Source: Clostridium jeddahitimonense
GTDB taxonomy: Bacteria; Bacillota; Clostridia; Clostridiales; Clostridiaceae
DNA length: 64,000 nt
Direction of reading: 5' to 3'
NCBI GenBank assembly: GCA_000753455.2
Contig: LM994670.1
Location: 617,182-681,181, forward strand
The notes under the pieces were generated by a model. That model was not told the DNA's origin and did no database searches. It worked only from the letters and a program-made list of their open reading frames with translations. Below, piece after piece: positions 35,269 through 45,427 of this stretch; positions within the stretch are counted from its first letter, which is position 1; each line of letters starts with the position of its first letter. The position numbers and the translations under genes are program-made.

Positions 35269-38200
35269 ATGAAAAATGCATTATGGAAAGATATATTTAG
35301 AGATATAAAGAAGACCAAAGGTAGATTTATTTCTATTGTATCTATTATTGCATTAGGGGTAATGCTTTTTACAGGAGTTAAGATGGCTCCAGAAGATATG
35401 AAAGGATCTGCTGATAAATATTATGATGATTACAACTTAATGGATTTAAGAGTAATCTCAACACTAGGTTTAACAGATGAAGATGTAAAAGATATAAAGG
35501 CAATAGATGGGGTATTAGGAGCATATCCTGAATATACAGTGGATGCTTTAACTAAGGTAGGAAATGATGAATTTGTTATTAGAGTTCAAAGTGTACCAAA
35601 TTCTAACTTAACTGATAGTAATGAAGATTATATTAATAGATTAAATGTAGTTGAAGGACGCTTACCAGAAAACTCTGGCGATTGCGTTGTTGCTAAAGGA
35701 AAGTTTGAAGGTACTCAAGTAAATATAGGAGATACCATAACTTTAAGATCAGGAAAAGATGAAGATATAACTAATTCTTTAAAAAATAAGGAGTTCAAGG
35801 TTGTTGGACTTATAGAAACGCCATATTACTTATCTGATCAAATTGGAAGTACTACTATTGGTAGTGGAACTGTTAGTACATTTATGTACATTCCAGAATC
35901 AGATTTTACTATGGATGCTTATACAGATATATACGTTACAGTAAAAGATGCAAAAAATCTTAACTCATATAAAGATGAATATTTTGATGTAGTAGATAAG
36001 GTTAAAGAAGCTATAGAAGATGATTCACAAGTTATTATTGATAGAAGATATAACGAAATAAAGGATATCGCTATTGAAGAATTAAACAAAGGTAAAAAAG
36101 AATATGAGGAAAAGAAGGCAGAGGTAGAAAAACAATTAAGTGATGCTAAAGCTCAAATTGAAGATACAAAGGTTCAGTTAGAAAATGCAGAAGCTGAAAT
36201 AGTTAATAAAGAAGCAGAATTAAATACAATGATAGCTAATGGTGAAGCACAACTTGCAAGTGGAGAGGCTGAATTAGCTAATAGAACAGCGGAATATGAA
36301 GCTGGGGTAAAGGCATTTAATGATGCTAAACCAGCAGCAGAAGAGGGGTTCAAGCAAGCTGAAGCAGCTTTAGTAGAAGCAGAAAATAAAATAGCACCAT
36401 TAGTTCAGAGAAAAGTTGAAATAGAAGGAAAGCTAAGTGACACTAATATAACAGAAGAGGAAAAGGTTGTATTACAAGCAGAACTTGCAACTATAGAACC
36501 TATAATTACAAGTAGCTTAGAGCAAATAAATGCAGGTAAGTCTGAATTAGAAAGTAAAAAGACAGAGTTTTATAATCAAGAGAAAGCACTAACAGATGCA
36601 AAGGCTCAATTAGATGGAGCAAGAGCTACAATAGAATCTACAAGAGCCACACTTCAGGCTGCTAAAAGTGAAGGAGCTACTCAGTTGGCAAATGCTAAGG
36701 CTAAAGTTGAAAGTGGAAAAGTACAATTAGCTGAAGGTGAAGCTGAATATGAAAAAAATAAAACTCTTGCTGATGAAGAGCTTCTAAAAGCAGGAGAGAA
36801 GATTAAAGATGCAGAAAATCAAGTAAATAAAATAGAAAAGCCAAGTTTTTATGTATTAGATAGAAATTCTCATTACTCATATGTTGATTATGAAAATAGT
36901 GCAAGCAGTATAGATAAATTATCAAATGTGTTCCCGGTATTCTTCTTTGTAGTAGCTGCATTAGTATGTTTAACAACAATGACTAGAATGGTAGACGAGC
37001 AAAGAATAAATATAGGGACTATGAAGGCACTAGGGTATAGTAATGGAAATATAGCAAAGAAATTTATAGTATATGCATTATTAGCAAGCTTAATAGGTTC
37101 TGTTATAGGTATGGCTATAGGATTTACATTCTTCCCAAAAGTAATTTATGATGCTTATAACATTATGTATATAATGCCTCCAATTACTTTATTTATTAAC
37201 ATACCGTTAGCAATTGTGACAGCAATAGCTTCAATTGGATTAACTACGTTAGCTACTTATTCGGCATGTAGGATAGAGCTTATAGAGACACCTTCAGTTC
37301 TTATGAGACCAAAAGCGCCAAAAGAAGGTAAGAGAATATTACTAGAAAGAATACCTTTCATATGGAATAGATTTAACTTTACAGGTAAGGTAACAATAAG
37401 AAATATCTTTAGATACAAAAAGAGATTCCTAATGACTGTAATAGGTATTGCTGGAAGTACAGCATTATTACTTGCTGGATTTGGAATAAAGGATTCTATA
37501 AAAACAGTAGTATCAAAGCAGTTTGGAACAATAAATAAGTATGATATATCAGTAAATTTAGAAAAAGATATAAGTAGTGTTCAAAAAGCAGATTTAGAAA
37601 CTTATATGAAAGATCAAAGTGATATTAAAGATTTCTTATTTGTTAAAGGTGAGATGAGCAAGGTTGAAGCAAATGATGAAAGTAAGGATTTAGATATTAT
37701 AGTACCATCAGATGTAGATAGATTTGATGAATTTACACATCTTCAAAATAGAATTAGTAAAGAAACAGTAAGCTTAAATGATGATGGAATAGCTATTACA
37801 GAAAAGGTTGCAAAAGTTCTTGGGGTAAAGGTTGGAGATGAAGTAACTATAACCAATAGTAATGATGTAACAGGAACTGCCAAGGTTTCTGCTATAGTAG
37901 AAAACTATATACAACATTATATTTATATGACACCTAATTACTATGAAAAAGTATTTGATAGAAAGGCTACACCAGATGAAGCATATATAATACTTAATAA
38001 TGCAGATAATACAGTGGCTGATTCAGTTTCAAATGGTTTAGTAAATAGGGAGGGTGTATCTGGAGTAGTAAGTAATACAGGTATAAGAGATAACTTTAAT
38101 AATACAATAGAATCCTTAGATTTCGTTGTATTAGTAATGATATTAGCTGCTGGAGCATTATCATTTATAGTACTTTATAACCTTACTAATGTTAATATTT

Positions 38201-38517
38201 CTGAACGTATAAGAGAGATAGCAACAATAAAGGTTCTAGGTTTCTATGATAAAGAAGTTGCTGCTTATATATTTAGAGAAAATGTGTTATTAACAGTAAT
38301 AGGGATGTTTGCAGGATTATTACTAGGAGTAGTATTCCATCAATTCATTATGATAACTGTAGAAATGGATTATGTAATGTTCGGTAGAAGTATTAACACA
38401 ATGAGCTATGTATACGCAGGATTACTAACAGTTGGATTCTCATTATTAGTAAACTGGGCAATGTATTTTAAGCTTAAGAAAGTACAAATGGTAGAGTCAT
38501 TAAAATCAGTAGATTAA
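35269..38517 (+). CDS. Large FtsX-type ABC permease with coiled-coil extracellular domain
   Basis: A 1082-residue permease. After the first membrane helix (about 20-40) comes an extracellular domain, then a long Ala/Glu/Lys-rich coiled coil (about 235-545) with repeats such as EAELANRTAEYEAG. Three helices with an FtsX domain follow (about 560-680), then a second extracellular domain (about 735-950) and a final FtsX domain (950-1080). The ATG at 35269 is chosen over an upstream GTG. Family members move no known small solute and often transmit force, export peptides or resist antimicrobials; the role here is unknown. Confidence 0.9.
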   Translation: MKNALWKDIFRDIKKTKGRFISIVSIIALGVMLFTGVKMAPEDMKGSADKYYDDYNLMDLRVISTLGLTDEDVKDIKAIDGVLGAYPEYTVDALTKVGNDEFVIRVQSVPNSNLTDSNEDYINRLNVVEGRLPENSGDCVVAKGKFEGTQVNIGDTITLRSGKDEDITNSLKNKEFKVVGLIETPYYLSDQIGSTTIGSGTVSTFMYIPESDFTMDAYTDIYVTVKDAKNLNSYKDEYFDVVDKVKEAIEDDSQVIIDRRYNEIKDIAIEELNKGKKEYEEKKAEVEKQLSDAKAQIEDTKVQLENAEAEIVNKEAELNTMIANGEAQLASGEAELANRTAEYEAGVKAFNDAKPAAEEGFKQAEAALVEAENKIAPLVQRKVEIEGKLSDTNITEEEKVVLQAELATIEPIITSSLEQINAGKSELESKKTEFYNQEKALTDAKAQLDGARATIESTRATLQAAKSEGATQLANAKAKVESGKVQLAEGEAEYEKNKTLADEELLKAGEKIKDAENQVNKIEKPSFYVLDRNSHYSYVDYENSASSIDKLSNVFPVFFFVVAALVCLTTMTRMVDEQRINIGTMKALGYSNGNIAKKFIVYALLASLIGSVIGMAIGFTFFPKVIYDAYNIMYIMPPITLFINIPLAIVTAIASIGLTTLATYSACRIELIETPSVLMRPKAPKEGKRILLERIPFIWNRFNFTGKVTIRNIFRYKKRFLMTVIGIAGSTALLLAGFGIKDSIKTVVSKQFGTINKYDISVNLEKDISSVQKADLETYMKDQSDIKDFLFVKGEMSKVEANDESKDLDIIVPSDVDRFDEFTHLQNRISKETVSLNDDGIAITEKVAKVLGVKVGDEVTITNSNDVTGTAKVSAIVENYIQHYIYMTPNYYEKVFDRKATPDEAYIILNNADNTVADSVSNGLVNREGVSGVVSNTGIRDNFNNTIESLDFVVLVMILAAGALSFIVLYNLTNVNISERIREIATIKVLGFYDKEVAAYIFRENVLLTVIGMFAGLLLGVVFHQFIMITVEMDYVMFGRSINTMSYVYAGLLTVGFSLLVNWAMYFKLKKVQMVESLKSVD

Positions 38518-38520
38518 TAA

Positions 38521-38552
38521 AAAAAGTGCGAAGTATAATTCGCACTTTTTTT
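38521..38552. terminator. Bidirectional terminator
   Basis: A 12-bp stem (AAAAAGTGCGAA) with a six-base loop and T run lies between the convergent permease and ilvE genes. Confidence 0.9.
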
Positions 38553-38555
38553 ATA

Positions 38556-39581
38556 TTAATTAACTTCAAAAATCCATCCATCGGGAGCTTCAATATCTCC
38601 AAATTGTATTCCACAAAGTATTCTATAAAGCTCTTTTGTTACAGGTCCGACTTCTGTTTCGCTATAGAATACGTGAAGATTACCATTATATTCAATACCT
38701 CCAATAGGTGTTATTACGGCGGCAGTTCCGCAAGCACCCGCTTCTACGAATTGATCTAAGTTGTCTACAGGAACTTGTTTTTCATATACAGTCATGCCTA
38801 AGTATTTTTCAGCTATATACATTAAAGAATATTTAGTTATACTTGGTAGTATAGAAGCTGATTTTGGTGTAATAAATTCATTGTTTTTAGTTATTCCAAA
38901 GAAGTTTGCAGCGCCAACTTCTTCTATATATTTATGGGTTGATGGATCGAGATATATACAATCAGTAAATCCTCTCTCAGCAGCAAGTTTATGTGGAACA
39001 AGTGATGCAGCATAATTCCCCCCAACCTTATATGCACCTGTTCCTAACGGAGCAGCTCTATCGTAATCAGTTATTGTAAAGTTACAAGGTGTCATACCAT
39101 CTTTAAAATATGCACCAACAGGCATACAGAATACAGTAAATATATATTCTGATGCAGGTTTAACTCCGATATTATCTCCAATTCCTATTACAAGTGGTCT
39201 AATGTATAATGTACCTCCTGAACCGTATGGTGGTACAAAGTGCTCGTTAGCTTTTACAACATCTTTACAAGCATCAATAAACTTATCTACAGGTATTTCA
39301 GGCATAAGAAGTCTTCTTAAGCTACTATTTAACCTTTTAGCATTTTCATTTGCTCTAAATAGTTGAATTTTACCAGAGTTAGTTCTATAAGCTTTTAAAC
39401 CTTCAAAGCATTGTTGTCCATAATGCAATGCAGTTGAAGCCTCGCTTATATTTAATTTATTATCGTCTGTTAAACTACCATCATCCCAATTACCATCTTT
39501 CCAATAAGAAATATAACGATAATCAGTTTTTATATAGCTGAAGCCAAGGTTTTTCCAATCGATATTAACATTTTTACTCAT
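38556..39581 (-). CDS. ilvE: Branched-chain amino acid aminotransferase
   Basis: A 341-residue class IV PLP aminotransferase catalysing the last step, or first catabolic step, of Leu, Ile and Val. It has [15 protein letters not shown], the PLP lysine in [13 protein letters not shown], and EEVGAANFF. The start at ATG 39581 has AGGGGG upstream; an in-frame TTG further upstream is not supported. It is alone, with no other ilv genes nearby. Confidence 0.95.
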   Translation of the reverse strand: MSKNVNIDWKNLGFSYIKTDYRYISYWKDGNWDDGSLTDDNKLNISEASTALHYGQQCFEGLKAYRTNSGKIQLFRANENAKRLNSSLRRLLMPEIPVDKFIDACKDVVKANEHFVPPYGSGGTLYIRPLVIGIGDNIGVKPASEYIFTVFCMPVGAYFKDGMTPCNFTITDYDRAAPLGTGAYKVGGNYAASLVPHKLAAERGFTDCIYLDPSTHKYIEEVGAANFFGITKNNEFITPKSASILPSITKYSLMYIAEKYLGMTVYEKQVPVDNLDQFVEAGACGTAAVITPIGGIEYNGNLHVFYSETEVGPVTKELYRILCGIQFGDIEAPDGWIFEVN

Positions 39582-39734
39582 ATATAGCCCCCTTTTTAAA
39601 ATAAGTAATACAATATTATACAATTATTATAAAGATAAGAAAATAAAAGAGTGAATAATTTGGTAATATTATTTGAAAATATGGTACAATAAATAGGAGA
39701 ATATTTTGATTATAAAATCATGGAGGTAAAATTA

Positions 39735-40112
39735 ATGAAAAGAGAAATTATTTCAACAACAAAAGCACCATCAGCTATAGGTCCTTATTCACAAGGAGTT
39801 AAAATTGGTGAGTTAGTTTATACATCAGGTCAAATACCAGTTAATCCTGCAACAGGGGAAATGGAAACAGATATTAAGAAAGCTACTGAAAGATCAATGA
39901 ATAATGTTAAGGCTATTTTAGAAGAAGCTGGAACATCTTTAGAAAATATAATCAAGACAACTATATTCTTAAAGGACATAAATGATTTTGCAGCAGTAAA
40001 TGAAGTATATGCAACATTCTTTAGTGCAAACCCTCCTGCAAGAAGCTGTGTAGAGGTTGGAAAGTTACCAAAGGATGCGTTAATTGAAATAGAAGCAATA
40101 GCACATTTATAA
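39735..40112 (+). CDS. ridA: RidA family enamine/imine deaminase
   Basis: A 125-residue YjgF/YER057c/UK114 protein that hydrolyses reactive enamines such as 2-aminoacrylate, which damage PLP enzymes. Conserved segments are APSAIGPYSQGV, VYTSGQIPV, and the catalytic Arg in NPPARSCVEVGKLP. GGAGG precedes ATG by 7 bases. Its position divergent from the PLP enzyme IlvE is consistent with the family's known role in protecting IlvE. Confidence 0.95.
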   Translation: MKREIISTTKAPSAIGPYSQGVKIGELVYTSGQIPVNPATGEMETDIKKATERSMNNVKAILEEAGTSLENIIKTTIFLKDINDFAAVNEVYATFFSANPPARSCVEVGKLPKDALIEIEAIAHL

Positions 40113-40124
40113 AATTATAATTAT

Positions 40125-40155
40125 AAACTCATTCTTCATATTGTAGGATGAGTTT
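40125..40155 (+). terminator. Possible terminator after ridA
   Basis: AAACTCAT pairs with ATGAGTTT across a 15-base loop. The tail is AATTAAT, so this is a weak terminator. Confidence 0.4.
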
Positions 40156-40181
40156 AATTAATAATTAAGGGTGGTTGGTAT

Positions 40182-40712
40182 ATGGATATATTAGAAATTT
40201 ATAGTGCTTTAGATGCCTTAGGGGTATTTTTAGGAGTAGTATTTTTATTCTTATTAGGTTTCTTATTATTTGGAGTAATAGTGTACATATGCACAGGATT
40301 AGCATATTATAAAGCTGCTGGAGTTGAAGGAATACCAAATAATTGGCTTGCTTGGATTCCTATAGGTAATAGCTATATAATGTTAAGGTTAGCTGAAAAA
40401 AATATGAACCTTCTATTTATTTTTATTGCATCAATGGCAAGTACAGTTATTCGTAATTTTTATGATACTGGTGTAATAATTAATCTAATATCTTTTGGAA
40501 TAAGTATATGGTCTATAATTGTATCTATACAATGTTATTTAGTTATTAGCAAGAAGTATGGAATAAGTCCAGCTTGGTTTATAGTAGGATGTTTTATAAT
40601 ACCAGTTATGATTGTTCCAATGATAATGCTATACAATAAAGCTAAGAAGATAGCTAGAGGCGAAGCTACATTAAATACTATAGAACATGATAAAAATAAC
40701 GAAGAATGGTAA
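40182..40712 (+). CDS. Multi-span membrane protein of unknown function
   Basis: A 176-residue protein with about four hydrophobic segments: a long first one (about 16-40), then NWLAWIPIGNSYIMLRLAEK and three further helices, ending in a charged tail (DKNNEEW). The WIPIGN..M loop resembles small membrane proteins of Firmicutes with no assigned role. GGGTGG precedes ATG. It has its own terminator. Confidence 0.7.
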   Translation: MDILEIYSALDALGVFLGVVFLFLLGFLLFGVIVYICTGLAYYKAAGVEGIPNNWLAWIPIGNSYIMLRLAEKNMNLLFIFIASMASTVIRNFYDTGVIINLISFGISIWSIIVSIQCYLVISKKYGISPAWFIVGCFIIPVMIVPMIMLYNKAKKIARGEATLNTIEHDKNNEEW

Positions 40713-40736
40713 AAAAGCCGTATAGGCTTTTTTATT
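40711..40736 (+). terminator. Rho-independent terminator
   Basis: AAAAAAGCC with GGCTTTTTT and a short loop, overlapping the stop codon of the membrane protein gene. Confidence 0.75.
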
Positions 40737-40822
40737 TTTGAAAAAAATATAGTAAATTATAAAGTTGTATAATATTATATTAGTAAGTTTTAAAAAATAA
40801 GATACAATGGAAGGAAAGAAAA

Positions 40823-41878
40823 ATGAAAAAAAGAAAAGTCAAATTATTATCGATTTGTGCTACTGCAATACTTTCAGTAGGACTATTTGCTGGATGTAGT
40901 TCATCAGGAACTAAGCAAGAAATAAATGTTTTAAACTATGGAGCAAATGCAGCAGAAGGCGTATTTGAAGAGTTTGAAAAACAAACTGGAATAAAGGTTA
41001 ATGAAACTACCTTTGATGATATGCAATATATGTATCAAGAAGTTTCTAGTGGAAAAGTAAACTATGACGTAATATTAGTTTCAGACGATATGGCTGAAAA
41101 AATGATAAAAGAAGAGATGCTTCAAACAATTAATAAGGATAATATTCCAAACATAGTAAACATGAATGAAGGGGATATGGGTAAACCATATGATCCTAAT
41201 AATGATTACACAGTACCATATATGAATGGAACAATAGGCTTAATATATAACACTGAAACAGTTGATGAAGATATAACTAGCTGGAAAGCTCTATTTGATC
41301 CTAAATATAAAGATGAAGTATTTATGTTTGATAATATTAGAGATACTATAGGAGTTGCATTAAAAACTTTAGGATATTCATTAAACTCAACAGTACCATC
41401 AGAGTTAGAAGAAGCTAAGGAATTATTAATTAAGCAAAAGAAAGAAGTAAATCCTATTTATGGAGCAGATGAAGTTCTAGACTTAATGAGAAGCGGTGAA
41501 AAGAAAATAGCTATGATATGGTCTGGTGAAGGATTAAACTTAGAAGCTGAAGATGGTAAGTTTAAATATGTTATTCCAGTTGAAGGTGCAGACTATTGGT
41601 TAGATTCTTGGGCTATACCAAAAGATGCTAAGAATGTTGAAGGTGCAGAAAAGTTTATAAACTTTATGTGTGATAAAGATGTAGCGTTTAGAACTGCTGA
41701 TGAAATTGGATACACATCTCCACAAAAGCAAGCTATTGAAGAGCAAGCAGATGAAGTTAAAAATAATCCCAATGCATATATGCCTAAAGAAATATTAGAC
41801 AAGTGTGAAGGGTATAAATACTTAAATCAAGATGAATTAAAACTATACCAAGATGTTTGGATGGAAGTTAAGAATTAA
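40823..41878 (+). CDS. PotD-like polyamine-binding lipoprotein
   Basis: A 351-residue lipoprotein (lipobox cysteine C25 in LFAGCSSSG) of the spermidine/putrescine-binding SBP_bac type. It shows INVLNYGANAAEGVFEEFEKQ, YDVILVSDDMAEKM, YTVPYMNGTIGLIYN and YWLDSWAIPK, which match PotD/PotF strands. The ABC genes potA, potB and potC are not adjacent, so the protein either serves a distant transporter or is an orphan receptor. GGAAAG precedes ATG by 7 bases. Confidence 0.85.
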   Translation: MKKRKVKLLSICATAILSVGLFAGCSSSGTKQEINVLNYGANAAEGVFEEFEKQTGIKVNETTFDDMQYMYQEVSSGKVNYDVILVSDDMAEKMIKEEMLQTINKDNIPNIVNMNEGDMGKPYDPNNDYTVPYMNGTIGLIYNTETVDEDITSWKALFDPKYKDEVFMFDNIRDTIGVALKTLGYSLNSTVPSELEEAKELLIKQKKEVNPIYGADEVLDLMRSGEKKIAMIWSGEGLNLEAEDGKFKYVIPVEGADYWLDSWAIPKDAKNVEGAEKFINFMCDKDVAFRTADEIGYTSPQKQAIEEQADEVKNNPNAYMPKEILDKCEGYKYLNQDELKLYQDVWMEVKN

Positions 41879-41963
41879 ATATGAATAAAGTGTTATATAT
41901 ATAGTAGAAATCAATATTTTAGTATATAATATGTATTAAAATTGGTTTACTTAGGAGGTTATT

Positions 41964-42515
41964 ATGGATAGGGTAATTGATTTTAATGAATTAAAGAATA
42001 AAGTTAACGATAAAGATATTGATAAATTTGAAGCTTATATTTATGACCTATACTATAAGATGGCTGAAGGTAAAATAAATATGGCTGATTTCAACAGAGA
42101 AATTTCTGCTTACATGGAGAAAAACAGTATATCTCAAGATAAATTCATGAAGATCCAATCAAAGCTTATGGAGAGATATGGTTTTGACTCTGCTGCATTA
42201 GAAGAGCAAATGAAAGCTTTAGGATTAAACAATATTGTACCTAATGATTATGAAAAAGGCAGAAGAATGATGAGCTTCCAAGAGAAGTATAAATCAAGAA
42301 TAAAAGTTAGAGCTGCTAGTGAATATTATATTAAAAATGAAAAAAATAATATAAATATTTGGCTTGAAGATGTAGATGTAATTATAAGAAGTGAAGGTAA
42401 AATTGACTTAACTGATGTTGAGCTAAATGAATTTTTATGTTCATATAAAAAGGTTGTAGATGAAAGAAGTTTAAAAATTTCCATTTGCGAAAATATAAAG
42501 GAATATGACTACTAA
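41964..42515 (+). CDS. DUF3867-type hypothetical protein
   Basis: A 183-residue cytoplasmic, mostly helical and charged protein. The start RVIDFNELKNKVNDKDIDKFEAYIYDLYYKM-like segment (residues 3-33) resembles a Clostridium-restricted family recalled as DUF3867. No catalytic motif or membrane segment is seen. AGGAGG precedes ATG by 6 bases. Function unknown; the family name rests on memory. Confidence 0.7.
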   Translation: MDRVIDFNELKNKVNDKDIDKFEAYIYDLYYKMAEGKINMADFNREISAYMEKNSISQDKFMKIQSKLMERYGFDSAALEEQMKALGLNNIVPNDYEKGRRMMSFQEKYKSRIKVRAASEYYIKNEKNNINIWLEDVDVIIRSEGKIDLTDVELNEFLCSYKKVVDERSLKISICENIKEYDY

Positions 42516-42637
42516 AACTTACAACAACTTTCTATTTATTTTAAAAAAAATTAAGGTATAATAAATAAGGTGTGATTTTAATATCACATCTTATTTTAAT
42601 TAAAGATGAATAAGCTGAATATACTGGGGGATGAAAG

Positions 42638-44194
42638 ATGAGCGTTTTAACAGTTAAAAATATAAGCCATGGATTTGGCGATAGAGCTATTTTTGAAGAT
42701 GTATCATTTAGATTACTTAAAGGTGAGCACGTAGGACTTATAGGTGCTAACGGAGAAGGTAAATCTACATTTATGAATATAATAACAAGTAAGTTAATGC
42801 CAGATGAAGGTCAAGTTATCTGGAGCAACAGAGTTAGAGTTGGTTACATGGATCAACATGCAGAACTTGAAAAAGGACTTACAATCAGAGATGTATTAAG
42901 AAGTGCATTCCAATACCTATTTGATATGGAAACTGAAATGAATGAGCTTTATGGAAGAATGGGCGAAATGGATGAAGATGAAATGAATAAGGCTCTTGAA
43001 AGAACAGCTGTTATTCAAGATATGTTAGATAATAATGGATTTTATGTAATAGATGCTAAAGCTGAAGAAGTTGCTAAGGGGTTAGGTCTTTTAGATGTTG
43101 GTTTAGATAGAGATGTAACTGAACTAAGTGGAGGACAAAGAACTAAAGTATTATTAGGAAAGTTATTACTTGAAACTCCAGATATATTACTTTTAGATGA
43201 GCCTACTAACTACTTAGATGAAGCTCATATTGAATGGTTAAAGAGATTCTTACAAAACTACGACAATGCATTTATCCTTATATCACATGATATACCATTC
43301 CTAAACTCAGTAATTAACTTAATTTATCATGTGGAAAACAGAAAGCTTACTAGATACGTTGGAGATTACTATGAATTCCAAAGAATCTATGAAGCAAACA
43401 AGGCACAATTAGAAGCTGCATATGAAAGACAACAAGCAGAAGTTGCTCAACTTAAGGATTTCGTTGCTAGAAATAAAGCTAGAGTTGCAACAAGTGGTAT
43501 GGCTAAAGCTAGACAAAAGAAGCTTGATAAAATGGAAATGATTGAACTTGCAGCAGAAAAACCAAAGCCAGAGTTTAACTTCAAGCAAGGAAGAACTTCA
43601 GGAAAGGTTATCTTTGAAACTAAAGATTTAGTTATTGGATATAATGAGCCATTAACTAAACCATTAAATCTTTATATGGAGAGAGGACAAAAGATTGCCC
43701 TTGTTGGAGCTAATGGTCTTGGTAAGACAACATTACTTAAGAGCTTAATGGGTAAAATACCAGCATTAAGCGGTGATGTTCATTTAGGAGATTACCAACA
43801 AATAGGTTACTTTGAACAAGAAATAAAAGAAGCTAATTATAATACATGTATTGAAGAGGTATGGGAACAATTCCCTTCAAAAACTCAATACGAAATAAGA
43901 TCAGCACTTGCTAAGTGTGGATTAACTACTAAGCATATCGAAAGTAAAGTATGTGTGTTAAGTGGAGGAGAGCAAGCTAAGGTTAGACTTTGTAAGCTTA
44001 TAAATGAAGAAACAAATATACTAATCCTTGACGAGCCTACTAACCATTTAGATGTAGAAGCTAAGGAAGAATTAAAGAAAGCTTTAAGAGAATATAAGGG
44101 AAGTATATTACTAGTATGCCACGAACCAGAATTCTATAGAGATGTTGTAACAGATATATGGAACTGTGAGGAGTGGACTACAAAAGTTGTATAG
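42638..44194 (+). CDS. ABC-F family ATPase
   Basis: A 518-residue cytoplasmic protein with two ATPase domains and no membrane part. Walker A motifs are GANGEGKST and GANGLGKTT; signatures are LSGGQRTK and LSGGEQAK; Walker B motifs are LLLDEPTNYLD and LILDEPTNHLD. The interdomain linker (about 240-310) has the RQQAEVAQLKDFVARNKAR helix that enters the ribosomal E site in relatives. It probably rescues stalled ribosomes or regulates translation; antibiotic resistance is not implied. A hairpin and TATAAT precede the gene. Confidence 0.93.
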   Translation: MSVLTVKNISHGFGDRAIFEDVSFRLLKGEHVGLIGANGEGKSTFMNIITSKLMPDEGQVIWSNRVRVGYMDQHAELEKGLTIRDVLRSAFQYLFDMETEMNELYGRMGEMDEDEMNKALERTAVIQDMLDNNGFYVIDAKAEEVAKGLGLLDVGLDRDVTELSGGQRTKVLLGKLLLETPDILLLDEPTNYLDEAHIEWLKRFLQNYDNAFILISHDIPFLNSVINLIYHVENRKLTRYVGDYYEFQRIYEANKAQLEAAYERQQAEVAQLKDFVARNKARVATSGMAKARQKKLDKMEMIELAAEKPKPEFNFKQGRTSGKVIFETKDLVIGYNEPLTKPLNLYMERGQKIALVGANGLGKTTLLKSLMGKIPALSGDVHLGDYQQIGYFEQEIKEANYNTCIEEVWEQFPSKTQYEIRSALAKCGLTTKHIESKVCVLSGGEQAKVRLCKLINEETNILILDEPTNHLDVEAKEELKKALREYKGSILLVCHEPEFYRDVVTDIWNCEEWTTKVV

Positions 44195-44201
44195 TAGTAC
44201 T

Positions 44202-44232
44202 AAAAAAGAGTCAATTAATTGGCTCTTTTTTT
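44202..44232 (+). terminator. Rho-independent terminator
   Basis: AAAAAAGAGTCAA pairs with TTGGCTCTTTTTT (one G-U), loop TTAA, after the ABC-F gene. Confidence 0.88.
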
Positions 44233-44338
44233 AGTGTGAAAATTTATGGAATATATTGATGTTTTTTAGTCGCATTATTATGAACAAAAATCAACAATTT
44301 GGAGTATAATATAGTAAAATTTTTTATTGGAGAAAAAT

Positions 44339-45259
44339 ATGTTAAGTAGGCAAAGATATATTACCTTATCCTTAGAATTACATTTGTTTTTTGCACGAAT
44401 AATGAAGGAGCATTCTATTTTCTTAGAGGCAGGATTTACACCTAAGAATAGTAAACTTTCTAAAGAAGCTGATGAGTACAAAATACAGTTCGAGAAGTTA
44501 TTACTAGATACAATTAAGATAAGTGAAGGGAGAAATATAGAAGCTGTATTAAATTCAGGAGAAGTATTTACTAAATACACTTTAAATGCGGAAAAAAAGA
44601 CACAGTATTATACAGGAATAAATATAAATTCTAAGCTAACCTTAATGGAACAAGAGCTGAAGTGTAAAGATAAGAATGATACTGATAATAAAACAGTTAA
44701 GTGCGTGAAACAGCTTAATAATAGAGGAATAAAATTAATAGATGGACTTATAGACTTAAAGAGGAGAATTTTAGATGGGATGTTATGCTGTGAATTATTT
44801 ACGGTGAATTATCCTTTATTAATTGAACATATAATTCGTGAGGCTAAGTTATATTGTTCATATATAAAACTACTTGAGAATGGTGAGGATATTGAGGATC
44901 CTAATAATTCAGAGATTAAAAAGAGTGAATTATTTTGGGATCAAATTATGATGGAGCATACATTATTTATTCGAGGATTACTTGATCCTAGCGAAAATGA
45001 ATTAATAGATACTTCAGAGAATTTTGCAGATGATTATAGTGAGTTGATTAAAAAAGCAAGTGATATGACTGATATGACAATGTCTAGTATTACCAATGAT
45101 ACATTAATAGAGACAACTAAGTTAAAGGAGTTTAAGGAAGCAGGTGCAGGAGGAATACTTGATTGTAAAATAAAATCTATAATATTACCACTTCTTGCTG
45201 ACCATGTATTAAGAGAAGCTAATCATTATATAAGACTATTAAATAATTATAAAAAATAA
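44339..45259 (+). CDS. DUF2935 family protein
   Basis: A 306-residue, all-helical cytoplasmic protein formed of two similar halves. Each half has an FF.. IMKEHSIFLEAGF or FWDQIMMEHTLFIRGLLDPSE helix and a later LIEHIIREAKLY or LADHVLREANHYIRLL helix. The repeated E..H and H..RE residues suggest a di-metal four-helix bundle, as proposed for DUF2935. The ATG is preceded by GGAG at 6 bases. Function unknown. A broken fragment of another family member lies at 54741. Confidence 0.85.
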   Translation: MLSRQRYITLSLELHLFFARIMKEHSIFLEAGFTPKNSKLSKEADEYKIQFEKLLLDTIKISEGRNIEAVLNSGEVFTKYTLNAEKKTQYYTGININSKLTLMEQELKCKDKNDTDNKTVKCVKQLNNRGIKLIDGLIDLKRRILDGMLCCELFTVNYPLLIEHIIREAKLYCSYIKLLENGEDIEDPNNSEIKKSELFWDQIMMEHTLFIRGLLDPSENELIDTSENFADDYSELIKKASDMTDMTMSSITNDTLIETTKLKEFKEAGAGGILDCKIKSIILPLLADHVLREANHYIRLLNNYKK

Positions 45260-45322
45260 CTAATTATATTATGGAATATGTAATATTAGGGAAACTACAA
45301 AAGGTTTATAGTTACTTGAAAG

Positions 45323-45359
45323 CAATAGAGTTAGCAAAATGCTAACTCTATTATTTTTT
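45323..45359 (+). terminator. Rho-independent terminator
   Basis: A 13-bp perfect stem (AATAGAGTTAGCA) with loop AAA and a T7 run after the DUF2935 gene. A second 10-bp hairpin (AGCTTTTATT) follows at 45363-45388. Confidence 0.9.
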
Positions 45360-45427
45360 TGAAGCTTTTATTATTTAAAATAAAAGCTCTCTAATTTTAT
45401 TTTAAAAGGTACTAAGGGAGAATATAT

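Noticed and set aside
34562..38517. Bacitracin-type resistance (BceAB) module
   Set aside because: The permease has the wrong size and topology for BceB, and no dedicated two-component system is adjacent.
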